Positions 26,411 to 35,622 of a stretch of 64,000 nt of DNA are shown here, piece by piece. The first letter of the stretch is position 1; every line of letters starts with the position of its first letter. The notes beneath the pieces were generated by a model that saw only the letters and a program-made list of their open reading frames with translations, was not told where the DNA came from and searched no databases. The DNA comes from Thermoactinomyces sp. DSM 45891 (lineage in GTDB: Bacteria > Bacillota > Bacilli > Thermoactinomycetales > Thermoactinomycetaceae), in the NCBI RefSeq assembly GCF_900119485.1, contig NZ_FPJZ01000010.1:1-64000 (forward strand), in the 5' to 3' direction. A program made the position numbers and the translations under genes.

Positions 26411-27316
26411 ATGAAACCTATACAAACAGCTACATCGTATACAGTGAGTATGACAGGCTTTGGACGCGGTGAGGTAGCTACGTCTAATCTGCAGTTTATT
26501 ACTGAGATTCGTACGGTAAATCATCGATTTTTGGATTTGATTCTTCGCGTGCCTCAAGGATTTGCGGAGCAGGAGGAGTCGATTCGTAAGCAGGTGCGGG
26601 AGTCGATTCGTAGGGGACGAGTGGAGTTATCGATTTATATAAAAGAGGAAGGGGGATCGGGGAAGCATGTTGTATTGGATGAAGAGTTACTACAATCTTA
26701 CCTAGCGATTAGTCAAAAGCTATGTGATGAAGGGATGGTAACGGGATCTGTAACGATCCAAGATGTATGGAAGAAGCATGAATTGTGGAAGATGGAAGAG
26801 ACGAAGCGGGATTGGGATGAGTATGGTGAGTGGATACGAGAATCGATTCAGCAAGCTCTAACTACGTTGCAAGAGATGCGGATGCTAGAGGGACAGGCTC
26901 TGGAGCGGGACTTACTTACGATGTTAACATCTTTCGAGGAGACGGTGGGGAAGATAGCGGAGTTGGCACCTCAAGCTACGAAGCACTACCGTGAGAGGTT
27001 GCAAAATCGTTTGCTTGAGTTAGAGATGAATATGGGAGATTTAGAGGAACGTTTGTTAACAGAGGTGGCCATCTTTGCAGAACGGACGGATATTACGGAA
27101 GAGATTACGAGACTTGTGAGTCATAGCCAGCAGTTTAGGGGTTCGTTTGAACGGGATGAATCGATTGGTAGAAAGCTTGATTTCTTGATTCAGGAGATGA
27201 ATCGAGAGATGAATACGATTGGTTCTAAATCAAATCATGCACAAATTGCGCTGTGGGTGGTAGATTGTAAGAGTATATTGGAAAAAATGAAAGAACAGGT
27301 TCAAAATCTGGAGTAA
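26411..27316 (+). CDS. yloC: YicC/YloC-family endoribonuclease-like protein
   Basis: This protein of about 301 residues opens the conserved yloC-rsmB cluster. Family landmarks are SMTGFGRGE near the start, VNHRFLDLILRVP, and the C-terminal RKLDFLIQEMNREMNTIGSKS with the conserved Glu residues of the DUF1732 domain. Members act as endoribonucleases in E. coli. The exact start is uncertain. ATG 26411 is used, but a GTG at 26444 just before SMTGFG is equally possible, because neither has a strong ribosome site. An open frame extends to 26336 without support. It is divergent from fabV. Confidence 0.88.
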   Translation: MKPIQTATSYTVSMTGFGRGEVATSNLQFITEIRTVNHRFLDLILRVPQGFAEQEESIRKQVRESIRRGRVELSIYIKEEGGSGKHVVLDEELLQSYLAISQKLCDEGMVTGSVTIQDVWKKHELWKMEETKRDWDEYGEWIRESIQQALTTLQEMRMLEGQALERDLLTMLTSFEETVGKIAELAPQATKHYRERLQNRLLELEMNMGDLEERLLTEVAIFAERTDITEEITRLVSHSQQFRGSFERDESIGRKLDFLIQEMNREMNTIGSKSNHAQIALWVVDCKSILEKMKEQVQNLE

Positions 27317-27341
27317 TTCGTTATGAAACATAGCTAACTCG

Positions 27342-27370
27342 TTGATTCTTGACAGAAAACGGTCTACAAT
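27342..27370 (+). promoter_or_regulatory. Sigma-A promoter upstream of remA
   Basis: TTGATT (27342-27347) and TACAAT (27365-27370) have a 17-base spacer. It lies in the yloC-remA gap, so remA and the genes after it can be transcribed independently of yloC. Confidence 0.65.
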
Positions 27371-27458
27371 AGCTAGAGCAGGATGAATTCGAGAAGAACG
27401 AATAAGCCAATTCGACATCATCTAGGATTGTTTACATTAGGGCGAGGAGGTACCAGAG

Positions 27459-27728
27459 TTGGGAATCAAACTTATTAATATCGGCTTTGGTAACATTGTT
27501 TCAGCAAACCGAATTATATCGATTGTTAGTCCAGATTCTGCCCCCATTAAACGAATTATCCAAGAAGCTCGGGAACGCGGAGTCTTAATCGATGCTACAT
27601 ATGGTCGTCGCACAAGAGCGGTCATTATTACAGATAGTGATCATGTAGTCTTGTCTGCGGTTCAGCCAGAGACAGTAGCCCATCGCTTAGCAAGTAAAGA
27701 GCAGGCGTCGGAAGAAGTCGCGGATTAG
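27459..27728 (+). CDS. remA: Extracellular matrix regulator RemA (DUF370)
   Basis: This 89-residue DNA-binding regulator has the family core LINIGFGNIVSANRIISIVSP, IDATYGRRTRAVIITDSDHV and a basic patch around RRTR. In Bacillus RemA activates matrix genes and osmoprotection genes by forming ring-like DNA-wrapping assemblies. The start is a TTG at 27459, 8 bases after GAGGAGG. It sits between yloC and gmk, the standard position. Confidence 0.95.
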   Translation: MGIKLINIGFGNIVSANRIISIVSPDSAPIKRIIQEARERGVLIDATYGRRTRAVIITDSDHVVLSAVQPETVAHRLASKEQASEEVAD

Positions 27729-27744
27729 TAGAAAGGTTGACAAG

Positions 27745-28347
27745 ATGAAAGCAGAATATCATCAATCAGGTCTTTTGATCGTAGTCTCTGGTCCATCTGG
27801 AGTAGGAAAAGGAACAGTATGTTCGGCTCTTCGTAAGCGATTGCCTAACCTTGCATACTCTGTATCCGCTACTACTCGTCAGCCTCGTGCAGGGGAACGA
27901 GATGGAGTGAATTATTTTTTTAAGACGAGAGCCGAATTTGAACACATGATTCAAAATGATGAACTCATCGAATGGGCGGAGTACGTAGGAAACTACTACG
28001 GAACACCTCGTGGGTATGTGGAGGACACACTAGCATCTGGGAAAGATATTGTGTTAGAAATCGAAGTACAAGGTGCTTATCAAGTAAAAGAAGCATTTCC
28101 GGATGGAGTGTTTATTTTCCTTGTTCCTCCTTCAATGGACGATTTACGTACTCGTATTTTACACCGTGGTTCTGAAACGACGAGCTCTCTGGAAAACCGC
28201 CTCGGTGCTGCAAAAGACGAGTATCAACATATTCACCGATATGACTATGTGGTGATAAATGATGAAGTGCAAAAAGCATGTGACCGTGTAGAAGCGGTTT
28301 TGCTAGCGGAACACTGCCGAGCAGATCGCTTGGTCATGTCAGAGTAA
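27745..28347 (+). CDS. gmk: Guanylate kinase
   Basis: This 200-residue enzyme phosphorylates GMP to GDP. The P-loop GPSGVGKG lies at about residues 15-22, the GMP-binding segment SVSATTRQPRAGERDGVNYFF follows, and the lid region carries RGSE. Full length. The gene is 16 bases after remA and 21 before rpoZ, so it belongs to the same transcript. Confidence 0.97.
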   Translation: MKAEYHQSGLLIVVSGPSGVGKGTVCSALRKRLPNLAYSVSATTRQPRAGERDGVNYFFKTRAEFEHMIQNDELIEWAEYVGNYYGTPRGYVEDTLASGKDIVLEIEVQGAYQVKEAFPDGVFIFLVPPSMDDLRTRILHRGSETTSSLENRLGAAKDEYQHIHRYDYVVINDEVQKACDRVEAVLLAEHCRADRLVMSE

Positions 28348-28368
28348 GAACAGATAGGGGGTTAGAAT

Positions 28369-28575
28369 ATGTTATATCCATCCATTGACCAATTAATGGA
28401 AAAAGCAGATAGTAAATACGCTTTAGTCGTACTTGCTGCGAAGCGTGCTCGTGGTCTTCTAGAAGGGACAAGCGAGCTCCAGTTAAAGCCACATTCGAAA
28501 AAGTATGTAGGTGCCGCTCTCGAAGAGATCGCGATTGATTTAATTGTCACACCAGGAAAAACGAAAAACGCGTAA
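28369..28575 (+). CDS. rpoZ: RNA polymerase omega subunit
   Basis: This 68-residue protein assists assembly of RNA polymerase by clamping beta-prime. Core family residues are PSIDQLMEKADSKYALV near the start, AAKRARG and the acidic VGAALEEI segment. It follows gmk, preceded by GGGGG. A very strong hairpin lies directly after it. Confidence 0.96.
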   Translation: MLYPSIDQLMEKADSKYALVVLAAKRARGLLEGTSELQLKPHSKKYVGAALEEIAIDLIVTPGKTKNA

Positions 28576-28586
28576 CGAATATGATG

Positions 28587-28632
28587 CATCTAAAAAAATA
28601 ACAACCAACTGTGGTTGTTATTTTTTTAGATG
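28587..28632 (+). terminator. Perfect 21-bp hairpin between rpoZ and coaBC
   Basis: CATCTAAAAAAATAACAACC with the following A (28587-28607) is exactly complementary to 28612-28632 around a 4-base ACTG loop. The arms contain a run of T, so it can act as an intrinsic terminator or attenuator inside the otherwise continuous cluster, or as an mRNA processing and stability element. Confidence 0.8.
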
Positions 28633-28653
28633 ATATGAAGAGGGATGAGCGTT

Positions 28654-29862
28654 ATGAAGGGGAAACGAATACTGCTTGGGATTACTGGGGGAATCGCTGC
28701 TTACAAGGCGGCTACGATTGCGAGTCAACTTTATCAGCGCGGCGCAGATGTCCGTGTTATCATGACGAAGTCGGCGACACAATTCATCACTCCTCTTACA
28801 TTGCAAACTCTTTCTCATCACCAAGTTTATACAGATACGTTTGACGAGCGTGATCCAGAAGTGGTCTCTCATATCGACCTAGCGGATCACGCGGATCTGA
28901 TCGTAGTCGCACCCGCAACGGCAAATATCATCGGAAAGGTAGCATATGGATTAGGTGATGATATATTGTCTACCACTTTGCTGGCTACAACGGCGCCGGT
29001 CGTCATTGCGCCAGCGATGAATGTTCACATGTATGAAAATGTAATCGTTCAGAAAAATATCCAAATCCTACGGGAAGTAGGAGTGCAGTTTATTGAGCCA
29101 GGTTCTGGTCAATTAGCATGTGGCTATGTAGGGCAAGGAAGAATGGAAGAGCCAGACGTGATTGTGGATTGGATTGAACAATATTTTGCCCATGAAACTG
29201 AGAAGCCTTTAGCGGGGAAAAAGTTATTAATCACCGCAGGTCCCACAATGGAACCGATTGACCCTGTTCGCTACATGTCTAATCATAGCTCTGGCAAAAT
29301 GGGTTATGCGATTGCAGAGCAAGCGAAAAGGGCAGGGGCCGAAGTGGTACTAGTAAGCGGTCCTGTTATGATATCTCCTCCAGAAGGGGTAAGGGTAATC
29401 GAGGTAAAACGGGCAGCAGAGATGCTGGATGCAGTGATGAGTGAACTGGCTACATCCGATGTTATTGTCAAATCAGCGGCAGTAGCCGATTACCGTTCTA
29501 AGGTTATATTTGATGAGAAGATAAAGAAGAACTCGGAAGAGCTTACTTTAGAGTTGGAAAAAAATCCAGATATAGCCGCAGAAGTGGGACGTGTAAAAAG
29601 ACCCGATCAGATGCTAGTGGGATTTGCCGCCGAAACGGAACAGATAGAGCGGCATGCGAAAGGAAAGTTGGAGCGGAAGAACATGGACCTCATCATTGCC
29701 AATGATGTTACGAAGCCGGGTGCTGGATTTGGAACGGATACGAATATTGTAACCATCTATGATAGCAGTGGAGATAAAATCGAACTCCCACAGCTTTCTA
29801 AACAAGAGGTGGCGCGCCATATTGTGCAAGTGATTGGAGAGCGATTACATGCCAGAGCGTAA
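28654..29862 (+). CDS. coaBC: Bifunctional phosphopantothenoylcysteine decarboxylase / phosphopantothenate-cysteine ligase
   Basis: This 402-residue enzyme makes 4'-phosphopantetheine for coenzyme A. The N-terminal flavin-dependent decarboxylase half has GITGGIAAYK, HIDLADHADL, PAMNVHMYEN and the catalytic Cys in GQLACGYVGQGRM (about 155). The C-terminal ligase half begins ITAGPTMEPIDPVRY with SNHSSGKMG. I prefer ATG 28654 because GAGGG is properly spaced from it. An ATG nine bases upstream abuts that ribosome site. Confidence 0.95.
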   Translation: MKGKRILLGITGGIAAYKAATIASQLYQRGADVRVIMTKSATQFITPLTLQTLSHHQVYTDTFDERDPEVVSHIDLADHADLIVVAPATANIIGKVAYGLGDDILSTTLLATTAPVVIAPAMNVHMYENVIVQKNIQILREVGVQFIEPGSGQLACGYVGQGRMEEPDVIVDWIEQYFAHETEKPLAGKKLLITAGPTMEPIDPVRYMSNHSSGKMGYAIAEQAKRAGAEVVLVSGPVMISPPEGVRVIEVKRAAEMLDAVMSELATSDVIVKSAAVADYRSKVIFDEKIKKNSEELTLELEKNPDIAAEVGRVKRPDQMLVGFAAETEQIERHAKGKLERKNMDLIIANDVTKPGAGFGTDTNIVTIYDSSGDKIELPQLSKQEVARHIVQVIGERLHARA

Positions 29863-32299
29863 TGGCTGGATGGCGGATGTATATGTGGAGGTACCTGCGA
29901 AAGCGGTCGATCGTCCCTATAGTTACTTAATTCCTGATGAATGGCGAGAAGAAGTTCAGATTGGGAGCCGAGTGCAGGTTCCCTTTGGACCACGGACGTT
30001 AATTGGGTATGTAGTCGATGTGAGAGAGGGAGAACTTCCGCCTCGGGTAAAAGCGATTCAAGAGGTGCTAGATCTACAACCACCCCTTACACCTGAGTTG
30101 GTCCGGATTGGGCGACGGATGGCGGATGAATATCTTTGTACGACGATTACCGCTCTGCAAGCAATGGTTCCCTCGGTCTTAAAGGGAACGTATCAAAAGA
30201 GGATTACTCTTGCGACGGATTATGATCAGAGGGAAGTGCCAGCATCGCTGGAAGAAATGTTTGTTTCTCTGCACCAAGCGATTTCACAAGGAAATGGAGT
30301 TGTTTCTTGGGAAGAGGCATGCCAGATTCAGGGCATTCATCGTACCATCCTAAAACGATTATCGGAGCAAGGATTGATTCGGATTCATGAAGTGGTTGGA
30401 GATAAGATTACGAAACAAACCACAACATGGGTCTGGCTCGCATCGTCTGCTGATAGAGAGATGACGTTACGAGATTTACCGAAACGAGCGATGAAGCAGC
30501 GAGAAGTATTTACGTATCTGCTAGAAAAAGGTGAGGAAGTATCTCTTCCAGAGTTGCTTTCTGCTACGGCTACAGCCCGCACTACGGTGAAAAGTTTGGT
30601 AGACAAAGGGTTCGTTTCATGGGAAGAGCGGGAAGAGTATCGTGACCCTTTTGCGCATCGTACCTTTGAACAAACCATAGCACTCTCTTTTACAGATGAG
30701 CAGGCTGATGCGTTTGAGGCGATTATGAAGCCGATTGAAAACGGTCAAGCTGAGACGATTTTGCTTCACGGTGTCACAGGGAGTGGTAAGACTGAAATCT
30801 ATCTGCAAGCGATCGCAGAAGTGTTAGCCAAGGGTAAGGAAGCAATCGTGCTTGTACCCGAGATTTCCCTCACTCCGCAGATGGTTGATCGATTTAAAGG
30901 GAGATTTGGCTCACAAGTGGCTGTCCTCCATAGCCGACTGTCTAGTGGCGAACGCTTTGATGAATGGCTGAAGATCCGTCGTGGGGAAGTTAAGATTGTT
31001 GTAGGGGCTCGCTCGGCAATTTTTGCTCCTTTTGAGCGATTAGGCATTATTATCATTGATGAAGAACATGAATCATCTTATAAACAAGAAGAGAATCCAC
31101 GTTACCATGCGAGAGAGATTGCTCAGTGGCGAATCCTAGAACATCAAACCGCTCTCGTTTTAGGCTCCGCTACCCCACAAGTAGAGAGCTATTTCGCCGC
31201 TCGGACGGGAGAATATCGTCTCGTTAATCTACATAAAAGAGTACATGGTCGACCATTGCCAGAAGTGGAAGTGGTTGATTTACGAGAAGAGTTAGCTGGG
31301 GGAAATCGCTCGATGTTTAGTCGATCGTTAAAGACAGAACTGATCGAGTGTATCCACCGCGGGGAGCAAGCTGTTTTGTTTTTAAACCGTCGTGGATACT
31401 CTACCTTTGTGATGTGCCGAGATTGTGGAGAAACGCTTGCTTGTCCTCATTGTGAGATCTCGTTAACCTACCATGAGACGAATCGTACAGTACGTTGTCA
31501 TTATTGCGGTTATGCGAGCCAACTTCCTAAGCGCTGTCCACAATGTGAGAGTGAGCACATCCGTCATTTCGGTACGGGTACGCAAAAAGTAGAAGCGGAA
31601 CTCAGTAAAGCTTTCCCAGGGATTCGCGTAATAAGGATGGATGTAGACACGACTTCGCGTAAGGGATCTCATGAGCGTCTATTAAACGACTTCGGTGCAG
31701 GACGGGCAGATGTTCTTCTCGGGACACAGATGATCGCGAAGGGGCTTGATTTTCCCAAAGTGACATTAGTAGGTGTCATAGCCGCAGATTCGATGCTACA
31801 TTTGCCTGATTTTCGAGCAGCCGAGCGAACCTATCAATTGCTCACCCAAGTAAGTGGACGTGCGGGTCGTCATGAGTATCTAGGAAAAGTGATTATCCAG
31901 ACTTATTCTACTGATCACTATAGTATTCAGGCAGCGGCAGAACATTGGATTGAGGATTTCTACCGCCAAGAGTGTCAGATGCGAAAGCTACATCTCTATC
32001 CACCCTTTCGCCGTCTTTATACGATGGTGATTAGTCATCCAGATCGTCTGCGAGTATTGCAATACGGTCAGGAGATAGCACGTAGCCTAAATCAAGGTAC
32101 CTTTCAATATGATTATCAAGTGTTAGGGCCTGTTCCGGCTATGATTCCGAAGATAAAAGATCGTTATCGTTTGCAAATCATGATAAAATATGAAGCCAAT
32201 CCAGACCTTAACACATATGTAAAAGAGCGCGTTCGGCAAGCAACTCAGATGCAGGATGATTCCCATCTACGTATTCAGATACAACGCGATGGCGTATGA
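29849..32299 (+). CDS. priA: Primosomal protein N' (replication restart helicase)
   Basis: This 816-residue 3'-to-5' DNA helicase reloads the replisome at stalled forks. An N-terminal DNA-binding domain is followed by Walker A GVTGSGKTE (about 307), the DEEH helicase box, and a zinc region with eight cysteines (CRDCG, CPHC, CHYCG, CPQC; about 521-572) inserted between helicase lobes. GTQMIAKGLDFP follows. I choose ATG 29849 behind GGAGAG, overlapping the coaBC end by 14 bases. An in-frame TTG at 29834 lacks a ribosome site. Confidence 0.96.
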   Translation: MPERNGWMADVYVEVPAKAVDRPYSYLIPDEWREEVQIGSRVQVPFGPRTLIGYVVDVREGELPPRVKAIQEVLDLQPPLTPELVRIGRRMADEYLCTTITALQAMVPSVLKGTYQKRITLATDYDQREVPASLEEMFVSLHQAISQGNGVVSWEEACQIQGIHRTILKRLSEQGLIRIHEVVGDKITKQTTTWVWLASSADREMTLRDLPKRAMKQREVFTYLLEKGEEVSLPELLSATATARTTVKSLVDKGFVSWEEREEYRDPFAHRTFEQTIALSFTDEQADAFEAIMKPIENGQAETILLHGVTGSGKTEIYLQAIAEVLAKGKEAIVLVPEISLTPQMVDRFKGRFGSQVAVLHSRLSSGERFDEWLKIRRGEVKIVVGARSAIFAPFERLGIIIIDEEHESSYKQEENPRYHAREIAQWRILEHQTALVLGSATPQVESYFAARTGEYRLVNLHKRVHGRPLPEVEVVDLREELAGGNRSMFSRSLKTELIECIHRGEQAVLFLNRRGYSTFVMCRDCGETLACPHCEISLTYHETNRTVRCHYCGYASQLPKRCPQCESEHIRHFGTGTQKVEAELSKAFPGIRVIRMDVDTTSRKGSHERLLNDFGAGRADVLLGTQMIAKGLDFPKVTLVGVIAADSMLHLPDFRAAERTYQLLTQVSGRAGRHEYLGKVIIQTYSTDHYSIQAAAEHWIEDFYRQECQMRKLHLYPPFRRLYTMVISHPDRLRVLQYGQEIARSLNQGTFQYDYQVLGPVPAMIPKIKDRYRLQIMIKYEANPDLNTYVKERVRQATQMQDDSHLRIQIQRDGV

Positions 32300-32339
32300 T
32301 AGAGTATCATTGTATGTTTTTTGAAGAGGAGAGAGTGAG

Positions 32340-32807
32340 ATGTCCGTCAGAAATATTGTGCAAATTGGAGAACCGATACTAAAAGAAAAAGCAAAGCCTG
32401 TGACGAAGTTCCATGCTCGTTTACATAAACTGTTAGATGATATGGCGGAAACGATGTATGATGCCAACGGAGTAGGATTGGCAGCTCCTCAAGTTGCTAT
32501 TTCGAAACGGGTCATCGTGGTCGATGTAGGTGATCAATTATATGAGGTGATAAACCCGGAAATCATAGAAAAGCGTGGCGAACAGTTCAATCCACCAGAA
32601 GGATGTCTTAGTATCCCGAATCTACTTGGAGAAGTTCGACGTGCTGACTACATCAAGGTAGTAGGTCAAGATCGTAATGGACACTCGATTGAAATCGAAG
32701 CAGATGGATTTTTGTCCCGAGCTTTTCAGCATGAAGTAGATCATCTAAACGGAATTTTATTTCCTGATGTGGCTGAGCGAGTGTTCCGCCCAACCGAGGG
32801 GGAATAA
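32340..32807 (+). CDS. def: Peptide deformylase
   Basis: This 155-residue metalloenzyme removes the N-formyl group from nascent proteins. All three motifs are present: GVGLAAPQ (about 45-52), EGCLSIP with the metal-binding Cys (about 86-92) and HEVDH with two metal-binding His and the catalytic Glu (about 130-134). The ATG follows GAGGAGAGAG. It is 40 bases after priA and 3 before fmt. Confidence 0.97.
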   Translation: MSVRNIVQIGEPILKEKAKPVTKFHARLHKLLDDMAETMYDANGVGLAAPQVAISKRVIVVDVGDQLYEVINPEIIEKRGEQFNPPEGCLSIPNLLGEVRRADYIKVVGQDRNGHSIEIEADGFLSRAFQHEVDHLNGILFPDVAERVFRPTEGE

Positions 32808-32810
32808 TCG

Positions 32811-33764
32811 ATGAATAACATAAAAGATACACGAATGGTTTTCATGGGCACACCGGATTTTGCTGTGCCCGTTTTACGTATGTTAGTAGAAGAAGGTTAC
32901 AATATTGTTCAAGTGGTGACTCAACCAGATCGCCCGAAAGGTCGGAAGCGTGAATTAACCCCTCCCCCGGTCAAAGTAGCGGCACAGGACTTAGGACTAC
33001 CTGTATATCAGCCAGAAAGAGTACGGATTCCGGAAGAGATGAAACCCATTATTGATTTGAACCCTGATCTCATCATCACTGCCGCCTTCGGCCAAATCTT
33101 GCCAAAGGCTTTGCTAGATGTACCCACACACGGGTCTATCAACGTACACGCTTCCTTGCTTCCCAAGTATCGTGGGGGTGCTCCGATTCATCAATCGATT
33201 ATCGATGGAGAAAAGGCGACAGGGGTTACCATTATGTATATGGTAGAAGCGTTAGATGCAGGGGATATAATCGCACAAAGTTCCATCCCGATTACGCAGG
33301 AAGATCATGTGGGGACGTTGTTTGAGAAGCTTTCTGTTGTGGGCGCTGATTTACTGAAGGAAACCTTACCGCCCCTGCTGTGTGACGAGATTCAAGCAGT
33401 GCCTCAAGATGCGGGACAGGTTACCTTTGCCCCTAATATTAAACGAGAACAAGAAATACTAGACTGGAATCGTACCGCTTTGCAGTTATATAACCAAGTG
33501 AGAGGCATGCACCCTTGGCCCGTTGCATTTACGCTATGGAATGGACAACCTATGAAGGTTTGGTGGGCAGAGCCTTTAGCGGATGAGAAGAGAACTCAAG
33601 CACCGGGAACCGTAGTTGCGTTGCAAAAAGATGGGATCGTAGTAGCAACGGGAGATGGTTGCCTCAAGCTGACTGATTTACAGCCATCTGGTAAAAAGCG
33701 CCTGACGGCTGAGCAATTAATAAATGGTCGTCAGATTCATGTAGGAGATCGATTAGGAGAGTAA
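32811..33764 (+). CDS. fmt: Methionyl-tRNA formyltransferase
   Basis: This 317-residue enzyme formylates initiator Met-tRNA. The N-terminal Rossmann domain has the family-typical FMGTPDFAVPVL start and the folate/catalytic loop NVHASLLPKYRGGAPI (about 110-125). The C-terminal tRNA-binding domain includes YNQVRGMHPWP. Its pairing with def, which reverses the modification, is the conserved arrangement. Two bases separate it from rsmB. Confidence 0.97.
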   Translation: MNNIKDTRMVFMGTPDFAVPVLRMLVEEGYNIVQVVTQPDRPKGRKRELTPPPVKVAAQDLGLPVYQPERVRIPEEMKPIIDLNPDLIITAAFGQILPKALLDVPTHGSINVHASLLPKYRGGAPIHQSIIDGEKATGVTIMYMVEALDAGDIIAQSSIPITQEDHVGTLFEKLSVVGADLLKETLPPLLCDEIQAVPQDAGQVTFAPNIKREQEILDWNRTALQLYNQVRGMHPWPVAFTLWNGQPMKVWWAEPLADEKRTQAPGTVVALQKDGIVVATGDGCLKLTDLQPSGKKRLTAEQLINGRQIHVGDRLGE

Positions 33765-33766
33765 TC

Positions 33767-35137
33767 ATGAAAAAGAACAACCAGCGACAATCTGCAAGAG
33801 ATGTTGCGCTTCATATACTAATTCAATATGAATCAAAGGAAGCGTTTAGCAATCTATTATTAAATCAATCGCTAGAACGAAGTGAATTAGAGCCTCGCGA
33901 TAAGCGACTCGTTACGGAATTGGTTTATGGTATCATCCAGCGACAAAACTCATTGGACTGGGTGATTGATAAGCTCATCTCACGCGGTAGTAAATCAGTA
34001 GAGCCATGGGTGAAGCAATTACTACGTATGGGCTTGTATCAAATGATCTACCTCGATAAAATTCCGGAGAGAGCGGCGGTCCATGAAACCGTAGAAATCG
34101 CCAAAGCTAGAGGACATAAAGGGATTTCAGGGCTAGTTAATGGAGTCTTACGCAACTTCTTGCGAAATAAAGAGAAGTTCTCGCCAATGTTTCCTCCTAC
34201 TTCTCACCAAGAAGAAGCGATTGTCTATTCCCATCCCTTGTGGATGGTGCAGAGACTGCATGAAGTGTATGGGGAAAAGGAAGCGGTAAAGGCGTTACAG
34301 GCGCAAAACCAACCACCTAAGGTAAGTGTGCGGATCAATTCCATGAGATGGGATCGGGATGCCTTTATCGAGGCTTGGAATGAAGAAGAGACAGGGGGAG
34401 CTTCACCCTCTGAACTAGCCCCTGATGGTGTCATCTTGAAAGGAGTCGGTAATGCGGCATCCCATTTCTACTACCAAGAGGGTGCTTATACTATTCAAGA
34501 TGAAAGCTCGATGCTAGTGGCACGAACAGTTGATCCGAAGCCAGGTATGCGAGTATTAGATGCTTGCGCTGCTCCTGGTGGGAAGACAACACATCTGGCA
34601 GAGCGAATGAATGATGAGGGAACTGTCATAGCCTATGATGTCCATAATCATAAGATGGATCTCATCCGTGAACATGCGCGTCGCCTCGACCTCCAGCACA
34701 TCAAGACAAGAGTAAGGGATGCCAGAGAAATCGAGTTGGATGGAGAGCCTCTATACGATGCTATTTTATTAGATGCCCCTTGTTCGGGTTTAGGCGTGAT
34801 TCATCGTAAACCTGACATTAAATGGAGCAAAGAAACAGAGCAAATTCGTGACCTCACTAAAATCCAGAGTGAACTACTTGATCGTATGGCTACCCTCGTC
34901 AAACCCGGTGGAACGCTTGTTTACAGCACTTGTACATGGGAACCGCAAGAAAATCGGGAGCAAGTCGAGCAGTTTCTGAAGCGCCACCCTGAGTTTGAAC
35001 TAGACCCGACGATTTTTGAATTATTGCCTAGGATAGTAAAAAAACGTGGGATTGCAGGAGATGGATGGGTACAGCTATTGCCACATCATTTCAATAGTGA
35101 CGGATTCTTTATTGCTCGCCTGAAGAGAAGAGCTTGA
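33767..35137 (+). CDS. rsmB: 16S rRNA (cytosine-967-C5)-methyltransferase
   Basis: This 456-residue enzyme methylates C967 of 16S rRNA. An N-terminal NusB-like domain (residues 5-135, ARDVALHIL through RNFLRNKEKF) is followed by the SAM-binding methyltransferase fold with DACAAPGGKTTHLAERM and the two catalytic cysteines in DAPCSGLG and YSTCTWEP. It ends at a strong terminator, and the conserved next gene rlmN is displaced about 14 kb downstream. Confidence 0.96.
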   Translation: MKKNNQRQSARDVALHILIQYESKEAFSNLLLNQSLERSELEPRDKRLVTELVYGIIQRQNSLDWVIDKLISRGSKSVEPWVKQLLRMGLYQMIYLDKIPERAAVHETVEIAKARGHKGISGLVNGVLRNFLRNKEKFSPMFPPTSHQEEAIVYSHPLWMVQRLHEVYGEKEAVKALQAQNQPPKVSVRINSMRWDRDAFIEAWNEEETGGASPSELAPDGVILKGVGNAASHFYYQEGAYTIQDESSMLVARTVDPKPGMRVLDACAAPGGKTTHLAERMNDEGTVIAYDVHNHKMDLIREHARRLDLQHIKTRVRDAREIELDGEPLYDAILLDAPCSGLGVIHRKPDIKWSKETEQIRDLTKIQSELLDRMATLVKPGGTLVYSTCTWEPQENREQVEQFLKRHPEFELDPTIFELLPRIVKKRGIAGDGWVQLLPHHFNSDGFFIARLKRRA

Positions 35138-35138
35138 T

Positions 35139-35186
35139 AAAAAAACACCCAAAGGAATGCTATATCACCTTTGGGTGTTTTTTTTG
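35139..35186 (+). terminator. Intrinsic terminator of the yloC-rsmB cluster
   Basis: A perfect 15-bp stem (35141-35155 with 35168-35182) ends in a run of T. Confidence 0.92.
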
Positions 35187-35622
35187 ATCTTAGTTAATGT
35201 CATCCATTTTTTGTATTCAACCGAAACGTTACATTCGGTTTCGAGTTTCGTTGGACAAATATGACTAAGCCGCATGGTGAATTAGATTTTCTATCGGTCG
35301 TAGTAAAAATGGATATTATGGAATGATCCTAAGTGATCAGGGGGTTTGTTTGTTTATTTTTATCTTCAATTTATCTTCATTTCATCTTTATCTTATTTTG
35401 ATCCCCATGGGTTACTATCAATTGTGTAAGTAAGCCATTATTTACTTTATATAAATGACTTACAAAAATGTAAGGTTCTATTAAGGTAAATTGGTAGAAG
35501 GAATTCCCTTTTTCATATAAAGTTTAAATCATTCGATTGGTCAACTAATAGATTATAAGTTTTATTTAACATATATTTTACTGTTTATATGTAAGTAAAT
35601 TTATATAAAAACGGAGGAAGTT
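35187..35622. promoter_or_regulatory. Long AT-rich regulatory region before ddl-murF-alr
   Basis: These 436 bases contain no gene. A dyad CGAAAC...GGTTTCG lies near 35222-35247, followed by 11-bp direct repeats at 35360-35392. Further down is an inverted repeat TGTAAGT...ACTTACA (about 35425-35464) and another AT-rich dyad near 35570-35610. The size and density of repeats suggest the operon is controlled rather than constitutive. No riboswitch or T-box was recognised. Confidence 0.55.
35360..35403 (+). promoter_or_regulatory. 11-bp direct repeats, possible response-regulator site
   Basis: TTATCTTCAAT (35360-35370), TTATCTTCATT (35371-35381) and TCATCTTTATC (35382-35392) are in exact 11-bp register, with a degenerate fourth copy after them. 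One-turn spacing of direct repeats is typical of OmpR/PhoB-family regulators. The regulator is not in the window. Confidence 0.5.

Noticed and set aside
35187..35622. T-box or metabolite riboswitch in the ddl leader
   Set aside because: No T-box TGGN bulge sequence and no conserved riboswitch core could be identified; only simple repeats and dyads are visible.
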